DNA from: Nostoc calcicola FACHB-3891
GTDB lineage: Bacteria > Cyanobacteriota > Cyanobacteriia > Cyanobacteriales > Nostocaceae
Length of the DNA: 64,000 nucleotides
Reading direction: 5' to 3'
Assembly: GCF_014697355.1 (NCBI RefSeq)
Contig: NZ_JACJRQ010000023.1
Coordinates: 1 to 64,000, forward strand
This document shows, piece after piece, positions 18,187-25,826 of the stretch. The position numbers and the translations under genes were made by a program. The first letter of the stretch is position 1. The number at the start of each line of letters is the position of its first letter. The notes under the pieces were generated by a model, which was not told the DNA's origin, searched no databases, and saw only the letters and a list, made by a program, of their open reading frames with translations.

Positions 18187-19116
18187 TGTATAAAATTGTG
18201 ACTACGTGACTAATTTAGAACAACAGTAATATCTGCAATGCCAAGTGTTAGTTTTTTTTATCCAACACCATTCTAAATAAAAAGTTTAACAATAAATACA
18301 CAAATCCAAGGTAATAAAGCTCATATGTCTTTGACTATCACTTTTGGCGACCTCTTGTCAGTAAGGGTTTAAGTCCACCATCAAATTTACAGCTTTAGTT
18401 GGTTGTAATCAGTGCGGGACTGACACTGTATTTTATCCCTTCTGGCTTTTGTATTATTGACTTATTTTTAATACTATGTTATGTAAAATTATTTACTGAA
18501 ATGATTACTCAGAAAATATTTTGAATGCGTTTTTATAGAGTCAAGTAGTATACAAACTACAAAAAGACTGAATTATTCGACCAAGGCTCATTGGGTTGAT
18601 CCTAGCCTCCCTTTCTCTATTGCAATTACTTGCTGACTATCTCATACAAACATGCAAAATATACCACATAACATAGAACTCCTTTCTGATTTATGAACAA
18701 GACTCAGTTCACAAATCAAATACGAGTTCTCCATATCACACATTGTGCAGGTTAATTTGGAAATTTGCGGATTTTGCACAACCTAATTAAGACAACATTT
18801 TCAGCCATTGAAACTCAATTCTACATTCTGCGATCGCAAAATAAGCTAGTACTCAAATTGAGCTTATTGACACTATTATCAATAAGCTCAGGTTAAGCTT
18901 AAACTCTTCGATCGCCCCACATAGATGATAAAAAGCGCAAATTACTTATCATCATTCATTTGTAGCTGTTTGATAAAAATTCAGATTTTGACAAAACAAT
19001 CTGCAAATGATAGGATTTTAAGTATATGTACCGTTTTAAAATGTGACTTTCGGCAAATCAGTACTGAGTTTGCTAAAACTAGAAATAACTGGCCAGAAAC
19101 AATTTTTAACTTTTAC
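18187..19116. other. Non-coding stretch
   Basis: About 930 bases without a supported gene. It is AT-rich, with one HIP1 site (GCGATCGC, about 18831-18838) and short inverted motifs (AAGCTTA/TAAGCTC around 18842-18900). A 71-codon plus-strand frame near the right end has no ribosome site and overlaps the small gene below, so I do not call it. No DnaA-box cluster was seen. Confidence 0.5.
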
Positions 19117-19251
19117 TTAACTAATAGACCGCTTAAGTGAACCATCAGCGTATAACTCTAGTGGTACTAGCTCAATTTTGCCATTAACTTTTACTTGAGA
19201 ATAAACTACTTTCACTAACTGAGCATGATTTTCATTGTAACGCAGAGACAT
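19117..19251 (-). CDS. 44-residue small protein, unknown function
   Basis: The minus-strand frame starts with ATG at 19249-19251 and ends TAA at 19117-19119. Its ribosome binding site is strong: AAGGAG with 9 bases to the ATG. The product begins MSLRYNENHAQLVKVVYSQV and continues with alternating polar and hydrophobic residues (KVNGKIELVPLELYADGSLK), suggesting a small beta-sheet protein. There are no cysteines and no membrane segment. I do not recognise the family. It is transcribed away from the large GH15-like gene. The quality of the start signal and the residue composition are the evidence that it is real. Confidence 0.6.
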   Translation of the reverse strand: MSLRYNENHAQLVKVVYSQVKVNGKIELVPLELYADGSLKRSIS

Positions 19252-19598
19252 AATTAATCTCCTTTTATACAGGCTTTTATTGTGTTAAAAGGTTTTGATA
19301 CCTAACTATTTACTGAATGTGTTTTTGGTTAGTGTTGCCTATTTCAAAATTATCAAAAACAATTTAAAGCTAAGTATAAACTTATCCAAGTATTGGTAAA
19401 GATTTGAACAAATGTTGTGTTTTAGTCCGACTTGACTAAAATTCAGTATCTAGAGGCCTAGTAACACGAGATAATAATAAACTCACACCATCCTGGGCTA
19501 TTGTTCCATCACCGATTACAGAACTTATTCTGGTTAGGTTTAGATCGTTCACTTCACAGTCACAGGCTCAAACTTTGCAAGCTGTTCCCAACCAAATT

Positions 19599-22500
19599 AT
19601 GAAAACATCTACCGAATTGCTAACTCGCCTAGAGGATTACTACCAGCAAATCAAGATCGTCATCCTCGCTCGTCAAAATCCAATCACAGGTTTGCTACCT
19701 GCGAGTACAGCAATTACAGCCCACGGCGATTATACTGATGCTTGGGTAAGAGACAATGTTTACAGTATTTTGGCAGTTTGGGGTTTAGCACTTGCATACC
19801 GCAAGATTGATGACCATGAAGGACACACTTATGAACTAGAACATAGTGTCATCAAGCTGATGCGTGGGTTACTGTTTGCGATGATGCGACAGGCTCAGAA
19901 AGTAGAAACATTTAAACATACTCAATCGCTACTCGATGGGCTGCACGCGAAATACAATACCACCACCGGCGACATCGTTGTTGGTGATGACGAATGGGGA
20001 CATTTGCAACTGGATGCCACATCTTTATTTTTACTGATATTGGCACAAATGACCGCTACAGGATTGCAAATAATTTATACGATTGATGAAGTTAATTTCG
20101 TTCAAAATTTGGTTTACTACATTGGACGAGCTTACCGCACACCAGACTATGGTATTTGGGAACGTGGTAATAAAATTAATCGTGGTAATGCTGAGTTAAA
20201 TGCCAGTTCCGTAGGTATGGCAAAGGCTGCTTTAGAAGCTATCAATGGACTGGATTTGTTCGGTGTAAGTGGTAGTCAAGCATCAGTAATTCATGTGCTG
20301 CCAGATGAAATTGCCCGCGCCCGAATTACTTTAGAATCACTATTACCGAGGGAATCTGGTTCCAAAGAAATCGATGCGGCCTTGTTGAGTATTATTAGTT
20401 ATCCTGCCTTTGCAGTGGAAGATTTGGAAGTGCGCGATCGCACTTTAAACGATATTATCAACAAACTCGCAGGTAAATACGGCTGCAAACGCTTTCTACG
20501 TGATGGACACCAAACCGTTTTAGAAGACAATCAACGCTTGCACTACGAACCTTGGGAACTCAAGCAATTTGAACATATTGAATGCGAGTGGCCGTTATTT
20601 TTCACTTATTTAATTTTAGATGGATTATTTTGTGGCAACCAAGAACAAGTTAAAAAATACCAAGAACTTTTAAAAGCATTACTCATAGAACAGAATGGTT
20701 TACATTTGTTGCCAGAACTTTATTATGTTCCCTCCAAAAACGTAGAAGCCGAAAAATTAGCACCTCAAACTCAACCACGTTTACCCAATGAAAATATTCC
20801 TTTGGTGTGGGCACAGAGTTTATATGTGCTTGGGCAAATGTTGAGTGAAGGGTTAATAGCAGTTGGTGATATCGACCCATTGGGTAGACATTTGTGTGTT
20901 GGCAAACAACGCGAAATATCAGTACAAATTGCCTTGTTAGCAGAAGATGAAGATTTACAAGCCAAACTACAAGTTCACGGAATTGAAGCACAAACACCCA
21001 CCCAATTAGAACCAATTCAGGTAAGAAAAGCTGGAGAACTTTCAGCTATTTATACCCAAATTGGACGTAACAATAAACTTGGTTTAACTGGGCGTCCAGT
21101 GCGGCGTTTACGAAGTTTAACAACATCGAGAATATTTCGGATTCGCAATCAAACAATTGTATTTTTGCCATCATTTCTAGATTCTCAACAGTTTTACTTA
21201 ACCCTTGATTACCATTTTTTGCTGGATCAAATTAGAAGTGAATTAGCTTACATTCAAAAATATTGGAGTGATTTAGGGCGTCCTACCTTGACTTTAATGT
21301 TAACCCATACCATGTTAGAAATCGGTTCTGAGACATTACTAGAATTGATGCAAGAACTCAAAGATGGTATTTGTAACGGCGTGCGGGTGAAATTAGGGCG
21401 GCTAAATCAGTTAATGCTGACAGCTGGAATCCAAAGAATTGATTTTCTCCAAGATGCTGAATTTTCCCGATCGCCAGTCAAAAATGCTGGACTACGTTGC
21501 TATTTCCTGGCTTATCATCCTGAGAAAAACTGGCGCTTAGGACATACCCAAGAATTCCAGATGGAGTGTGAAACCAACTTGGGGTTGTTGCTTTCTTATT
21601 TGCGCTCATCAGAAAATCTTTACGAACAAATTGAGTTATTACAAACTTTGATTCGCTTGCAAGGAATGGATTTTGATACAGGATATGGCGGGCCGGGATA
21701 TGCTGTTACCGTAGATGATTTACTAGATGAAGTTTACACCAAGGCTGGAGATTTAGGCATTTGGGCGGTGGTACGTCGGGCTGCGGGGTTGCGCCAAATG
21801 GTTGATATTAGCCTATCAGATGCAGTTACAAGTATTTTGGTGCAAGGTAAGCAAATCGCTGTGGGTAAAGCTTACAGTGAAGCGTCCTTAATTACCGTAC
21901 CGATGTCTCACCATGAAATTGCTGATAAGATTAGCCATTTTTGTCGTGAAGATATACGCGATCGCGTCCTCACCCAAGAAATTTTAATCTATCTGGGAAT
22001 CTTAATCAAATCCGAACCTGAACTATTTCAGGGACTACTGACGCTGAGAGTCGGCTATCTCATTTTATTGATTACCAGCGAACTAGCCCAGGAATTACAT
22101 GTCACTCAAGATGAAGGATACGATTACTTAATGCAACTTTCACCCTTTGAAGTGAAAATGCGCTTGCGTCAAGTATTAACTGGATATACCGGTATGAGTA
22201 ACCTGTTGCGCCAGCAAGAATCATTGCACGTCAAGCAAAAAGAAAGTGATATTGCTTGGGTGGTGTCACCAGCAATTTCAGAAGAAATCCAAGTTCCTTC
22301 GGGTGGTTGGCGGCGGTTTCGCCAAAGCGAAGGGGTGACGGGACGAGTACCAAAAGACTTTTTTAAGCAAGTTTGGCTATTAATGCAACATTGCAAAGGC
22401 TTGGTAATTGGCGATAAATTAGAGCGCCGCAATCGTTTAGATAGTGAATTAATGTTGTCAGAAATGACAGCAGGAGAAAGAAATTTTGCTTTGTTAGTCG

Positions 22501-22811
22501 AGCATTTGCTGAATAAAATCGAAGCTCCAGAGTACCGCCAAGTTAATATTGAAGCACTAATTGAATTAGCCGCGATCGCCGCGAATAACCCCAAACTACA
22601 AATCGAAGAATATATAGTATTAGATGTGTTAATTGGCCATGCAGTGCGATTGGCATGGTTAGAACAGCATTTGGAGAGAAGCGATCGCTATGATGAAGAT
22701 AAGGCGAATGCATGGCGATCGTTTTACAACACTTCTCCTACAGATTGTGCCAGTTATATCCTTAAAGCCTTGCGTTTCTTAACACAATTTGGCGAAGTCA
22801 GCGTAGCTTAA
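19599..22811 (+). CDS. GH15-like / phosphorylase-kinase-alpha-like (alpha/alpha)6 barrel protein
   Basis: I chose the ATG at 19599 (1070 residues) over the in-frame TTG at 19575. The N-terminal third shows the glycoside hydrolase 15 / phosphorylase b kinase alpha-beta pattern: GLLPASTAITAHGDYTDAWV (about 27-46), then VRDNVYSILAVWGLALAY, VVGDDEWGHLQLDATSLFLL and a tryptophan/glycine-rich barrel segment (TPDYGIWERGNKINRG). The long C-terminal part is like eukaryotic PhK regulatory subunits. Cyanobacterial homologues are widespread; whether they cleave glucan or bind it is not settled here. The last 131 bases are duplicated at 23664-23794 beyond a toxin-antitoxin pair, so the present 3' end may have arrived with that insertion. 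Confidence 0.85.
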   Translation: MKTSTELLTRLEDYYQQIKIVILARQNPITGLLPASTAITAHGDYTDAWVRDNVYSILAVWGLALAYRKIDDHEGHTYELEHSVIKLMRGLLFAMMRQAQKVETFKHTQSLLDGLHAKYNTTTGDIVVGDDEWGHLQLDATSLFLLILAQMTATGLQIIYTIDEVNFVQNLVYYIGRAYRTPDYGIWERGNKINRGNAELNASSVGMAKAALEAINGLDLFGVSGSQASVIHVLPDEIARARITLESLLPRESGSKEIDAALLSIISYPAFAVEDLEVRDRTLNDIINKLAGKYGCKRFLRDGHQTVLEDNQRLHYEPWELKQFEHIECEWPLFFTYLILDGLFCGNQEQVKKYQELLKALLIEQNGLHLLPELYYVPSKNVEAEKLAPQTQPRLPNENIPLVWAQSLYVLGQMLSEGLIAVGDIDPLGRHLCVGKQREISVQIALLAEDEDLQAKLQVHGIEAQTPTQLEPIQVRKAGELSAIYTQIGRNNKLGLTGRPVRRLRSLTTSRIFRIRNQTIVFLPSFLDSQQFYLTLDYHFLLDQIRSELAYIQKYWSDLGRPTLTLMLTHTMLEIGSETLLELMQELKDGICNGVRVKLGRLNQLMLTAGIQRIDFLQDAEFSRSPVKNAGLRCYFLAYHPEKNWRLGHTQEFQMECETNLGLLLSYLRSSENLYEQIELLQTLIRLQGMDFDTGYGGPGYAVTVDDLLDEVYTKAGDLGIWAVVRRAAGLRQMVDISLSDAVTSILVQGKQIAVGKAYSEASLITVPMSHHEIADKISHFCREDIRDRVLTQEILIYLGILIKSEPELFQGLLTLRVGYLILLITSELAQELHVTQDEGYDYLMQLSPFEVKMRLRQVLTGYTGMSNLLRQQESLHVKQKESDIAWVVSPAISEEIQVPSGGWRRFRQSEGVTGRVPKDFFKQVWLLMQHCKGLVIGDKLERRNRLDSELMLSEMTAGERNFALLVEHLLNKIEAPEYRQVNIEALIELAAIAANNPKLQIEEYIVLDVLIGHAVRLAWLEQHLERSDRYDEDKANAWRSFYNTSPTDCASYILKALRFLTQFGEVSVA
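22681..22811 (+). repeat. Left copy of a 131-bp direct repeat (3' end of the GH15-like gene)
   Basis: This segment matches 23664-23794 at 126 of 131 bases with no gaps. It starts exactly at a HIP1 octamer (GCGATCGC); upstream of that octamer the two loci are unrelated. It ends at the stop codon. The five differences give two residue changes (Q to K, V to A) and three silent changes. Confidence 0.93.
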
Positions 22812-22966
22812 TGAGTGCGTAGCTTTGTTCGAGTGAAGTAAATTCAAGGGTCACTTTGCCAAACGCCACGCAAGCAGACATTTTTAAATTTTGACTTTTT
22901 AATATAAAATCCAAAATTTAAAATCTAAAATTCAGCTAATACCAATTCTTTTGCAGAGGCAATAAT

Positions 22967-23185
22967 ATGAGTCAACTAACAGTAGAATTACCCCCATATA
23001 TTTCTACAGACGAAGCACGATTACTACTGGCAGCTAAACTATTTGAAACTGGAAAGTTATCACTAGGAAAATCTGCAAAACTAGCAGGTTATTCCAAACC
23101 AACATTTATAGAATTGTTGGGAAAAATGGAAATTCCGGTAATTAATTATCTAGCCGAGGAATTAGAACAGGAGATTAACCTTTGA
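22967..23185 (+). CDS. UPF0175 family antitoxin
   Basis: This 72-residue protein has the UPF0175 pattern: YISTDEARLLLAAKLFETGK, then LGKSAKLAGYSKPTFIELLG (about 34-53), a helix-turn-helix segment, and a short C-terminal tail. These proteins are DNA-binding antitoxins usually paired with DUF3368 PIN-domain toxins, as here. The stop overlaps the toxin start by 4 bases, giving translational coupling. The pair lies between two copies of the GH15-like gene's 3' end, on the same strand. Confidence 0.85.
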   Translation: MSQLTVELPPYISTDEARLLLAAKLFETGKLSLGKSAKLAGYSKPTFIELLGKMEIPVINYLAEELEQEINL

Positions 23186-23637
23186 GCGTACCAACGGTTA
23201 CTAACAGTACCTGTTTAATTGGTTTAGAACGTATTGGAAGATTAGATATATTGCCTCAAGTATTTTTCCCAGTGACTATACCTTTAGCAGTACAGGCTGA
23301 AGTTGGGTTATCAGCAGAGTGGTTAACAGTTCAAGCAGTCAAAAATTTAGCCGTGGTTGCAACTTTGAAAACTCAAATTGATGCTGGGGAAGCAGAAGCA
23401 ATAGCGCTTGCAATGGAACTAGAAGATGTTTTCATCATTCTTGATGATCGAAATGCTCGGCGCATTGCTCAACAACTTAGCTTAAAAGTTATTGGAACAG
23501 TGGGAATGCTGCTACGTGCCAAACAAAAGAATGTAATTCCTGAGATTAAACCATTACTAACTGCTTTGGAAGCAGCAGATTTTCGGATTGCAGAGCCTTT
23601 AGTCCAGAATGCTCTACGTCTTGCTGGAGAATTGTAG
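23182..23637 (+). CDS. DUF3368 (PIN-fold) toxin
   Basis: This 151-residue protein starts at a TTG (23182) overlapping the antitoxin stop. PIN-fold features are: the N-terminal TNSTCLIGLERIGRLDIL (the first acidic position is Asn, common in DUF3368), the mid-protein DAGEAEAIALA (about 68-78) and IILDDRNARRIA (about 83-95). Such proteins are expected to be Mg2+-dependent RNases held in check by the cognate antitoxin. The C-terminal half (GTVGMLLRAKQKNVIPEIKP) is typical. It ends 26 bases before the right copy of the host-gene repeat. Confidence 0.85.
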   Translation: MSVPTVTNSTCLIGLERIGRLDILPQVFFPVTIPLAVQAEVGLSAEWLTVQAVKNLAVVATLKTQIDAGEAEAIALAMELEDVFIILDDRNARRIAQQLSLKVIGTVGMLLRAKQKNVIPEIKPLLTALEAADFRIAEPLVQNALRLAGEL

Positions 23638-23663
23638 CTTGAAAACAAACGATCCAAATAGAG

Positions 23664-23794
23664 GCGATCGCTATGATGAAGATAAGGCGAATGCATGGCG
23701 ATCGTTTTACAACACTTCTCCTACAGATTGTGCCAGTTATATCCTCAAAGCCTTGCGTTTCTTAACGAAATTTGGCGAAGTCAGTGCAGCTTAA
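23664..23794 (+). pseudogene. Detached 3' end of the GH15-like gene (right copy of direct repeat)
   Basis: This is the right copy of the 131-bp repeat. Its frame encodes the same 42-residue C-terminus (from RYDEDKANAW to the stop) with two substitutions. It has no start of its own. It is either the original end of the host gene, displaced by insertion of the toxin-antitoxin segment, or a carried copy. Confidence 0.85.
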
Positions 23795-23801
23795 TTAACG
23801 T

Positions 23802-23827
23802 CTAGCATCCTGTAAACAGGATGCTAG
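23802..23827. terminator. Perfect 12-bp stem hairpin between convergent units
   Basis: CTAGCATCCTGT, loop AA, ACAGGATGCTAG. It separates the toxin-antitoxin/relic unit (rightward) from the four-gene leftward set whose last stop is at 23838. Neither side has a classic T-run of good length, so a bidirectional terminator or transcript-end stabiliser is likely but not certain. Confidence 0.55.
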
Positions 23828-23837
23828 AAAAAATACA

Positions 23838-24722
23838 TCAAGACAGAGGCTTTGAAGAGTTAATCATCCATTTATTTGTTTTGGCATCCCGCACTAACGA
23901 TAAACGTACAGACTCTGGTTGAGATAAGCTTTGATTTTTTTTCATCAAATGTCGTAAAGTAATTTTTACTCTAGCAGAGTTACTATCTTGTTGTTCCAAA
24001 ATAATTTCATTCACATTTACTTGCTCAACTGTTTCCCACCAATTTACATAGGAAATAAAACCACCGGATAAATTTGAGTTCTTGCTTTGAAATTTGGGAG
24101 ATAGACAATTCCATGCTTCTGGATATTGACGTTCATTAATGGCTAAATAGTAAGCTTGGACAAATTTTGTTGGTGCAGGGCTACTTAAAGCAGAAGATAG
24201 TGAACGCCTAGAATAAAGCCCCCATCCTTCAATGGAGTACCACGACATTACTGAGCGATCGATAAATTGAGCAATGGTATTTTCTCCAAAAACCGGACGA
24301 AAATACCAAGTTAAAGTAAATACGATCGCCGATATTACAAACCATCCTCTATGAAGCAGCCATTGCTTTTTCAAGGCATAGTCAAGTATTTTCTTTGATT
24401 TTTGTGTGACTTCATCAAAAGTCCTTACTATATCACTTAGTAAGTCACCAAAGGTATAAATAAAGATTGGCGGTTGAGAACCTTGTTGTCGGATATATTG
24501 CGTTACGAAATATTCTATGGATAGTAGAACATATGCTAATGCTTTCCCGCAAATAAGAACTAAGTGCGAAAATATAAAAAATAGCCAAGGGAATGCTCTC
24601 CATACAAACCAGGGAAAAACAAGCATGAACAAAAGTAAAACAATCAGCAACCGCCACGGAATTGGTATAATTAGTAGCAGTTCCCAAAATGCTCGAATAA
24701 TGCTTTGCAGGAACTCAATCAC
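23838..24722 (-). CDS. Multi-pass membrane protein with soluble C-terminal domain, fourth gene of the NTPase set
   Basis: This 294-residue protein has two long N-terminal hydrophobic segments (about 18-42 and 44-75), a polar linker, a third helix (about 126-142) and a soluble C-terminal region (about 185-294). The last part (TKFVQAYYLAINERQYPEAW ... VNVNEIILEQQDSNSARVKITLRHLM) has the helix-then-sheet character of NTF2-like/DUF4878 domains. No enzyme motif is seen. It begins 29 bases after the SPFH gene and is probably the membrane-anchored end of that operon, possibly the pore or anchor. The family is not recognised with confidence. Confidence 0.7.
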   Translation of the reverse strand: MIEFLQSIIRAFWELLLIIPIPWRLLIVLLLFMLVFPWFVWRAFPWLFFIFSHLVLICGKALAYVLLSIEYFVTQYIRQQGSQPPIFIYTFGDLLSDIVRTFDEVTQKSKKILDYALKKQWLLHRGWFVISAIVFTLTWYFRPVFGENTIAQFIDRSVMSWYSIEGWGLYSRRSLSSALSSPAPTKFVQAYYLAINERQYPEAWNCLSPKFQSKNSNLSGGFISYVNWWETVEQVNVNEIILEQQDSNSARVKITLRHLMKKNQSLSQPESVRLSLVRDAKTNKWMINSSKPLS

Positions 24723-24751
24723 GATAAATTTTTGCCTTTTATTCTCACGAA

Positions 24752-25810
24752 TTAGTCATCTTCTTCATCTTCTTCCCAGCTAACTTCAGGAACTACAGAT
24801 TGGGCAGTATTATTAGTTTCATCTGTTTCTGCTAGAGGTTTTTGATTTTCTGTATTGTTGATTGGATTGGCTTTCAAAGCAGGTGCTGGACGTTCAATCA
24901 GACCCATCAATCTCTGTACTATATGTTTACCTGCATCATCAAATTGAGAGCCTTCAATAGCATCTTCTTTTAACAAAACTTCTAGCAGTTTGACTTCGTT
25001 ATCAACAGCAAGTTGACGCTGTTGATTGAGCATTTGAGCAACTGCCATGACATCATTAGGGTTTTTAGCAAGTTGTAATACCAGCAATTGCAAGCTACCA
25101 GTCTGGATAATTTCATTGTAAAAATCCATGCGGATTTTCAAGCGCTCAATCTCTAATTTATCGCTTTCTATTTTGAGCCTTTCGAGCTTGTTCTGTTCCT
25201 CGATCGCTGTTTTTTCGACTTCACTTTTTCCTTTAATACTTGTAATATCAACTTCAACTTCTTCCTGAATATTTGTCTTTCTGCGAATTCGCTCTCGCAC
25301 TTCTTGTTCTAAAGATAGTTTCAATACAAAGCGATTAAGTTGAAATCCCGCATCGTATATTTCTTGTTTTACCCTGTCGCCAATCTCACCCTCTGCAATG
25401 CCAACGTCTTTAAATTCATAGTTACGGCTCATGCTTCGCATGACCTCAACAATTAAAGGTTCTAGTACTTCATAAACGTCAGTTACATTGCGTCGAACAA
25501 TTATTTCTGGGTCATGTACTGAGCAATTGAACTTGACCTCAGCATGAAAATCAAAAGCGTCACTTTTACAAGGTAAGTCACACCGAAAACTCAATGGATG
25601 TTCAGTTATATCTACCTTGTAAAGCATATTATATTTGCCCAAAACCATTTCTCCTTTAGTCGGTCCCCTTACACCCTGTGTAATAGTTAATAAGGGTTGC
25701 CCATCACCGGAAAAAACTAAGGCGATTCCTGGTTCAGGAACTGGGCGGCGCTGAAGTAATCCCCAACGAAGTGTTTCTTTGCTGAAAATAGGATTGTATG
25801 TGTTTGCCAT
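24752..25810 (-). CDS. SPFH/band-7-like protein, third gene of the NTPase set
   Basis: I chose the ATG at 25808-25810 (352 residues; GAGG about 8 bases upstream). A longer frame would run into the NTPase gene. Residues about 28-175 look like an SPFH/band-7 domain (GIALVFSGDGQPLLTITQG, YKVDITEHPLSFRC, then a region ending with VRERIRRKTNIQEEVEV). It is followed by a charged coiled coil (about 175-235), a helical segment and a very acidic C-terminus (SWEEDEEDD). SPFH proteins oligomerise into membrane-associated scaffolds. There is no N-terminal membrane helix, so membrane contact would be peripheral or through the downstream membrane protein. It begins 16 bases after the NTPase stop. Confidence 0.7.
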   Translation of the reverse strand: MANTYNPIFSKETLRWGLLQRRPVPEPGIALVFSGDGQPLLTITQGVRGPTKGEMVLGKYNMLYKVDITEHPLSFRCDLPCKSDAFDFHAEVKFNCSVHDPEIIVRRNVTDVYEVLEPLIVEVMRSMSRNYEFKDVGIAEGEIGDRVKQEIYDAGFQLNRFVLKLSLEQEVRERIRRKTNIQEEVEVDITSIKGKSEVEKTAIEEQNKLERLKIESDKLEIERLKIRMDFYNEIIQTGSLQLLVLQLAKNPNDVMAVAQMLNQQRQLAVDNEVKLLEVLLKEDAIEGSQFDDAGKHIVQRLMGLIERPAPALKANPINNTENQKPLAETDETNNTAQSVVPEVSWEEDEEDD

Positions 25811-25826
25811 TGTTTTACCTCTTCGA

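Noticed and set aside
18925-19140. 71-codon plus-strand frame
   Set aside because: No ribosome binding site, no family likeness, and it overlaps the better-supported 44-residue minus-strand gene.
22681-23794. Tandem duplication of the whole GH15-like gene
   Set aside because: Only the last 131 bases are repeated; sequence before the HIP1 octamer is unrelated in the two copies.
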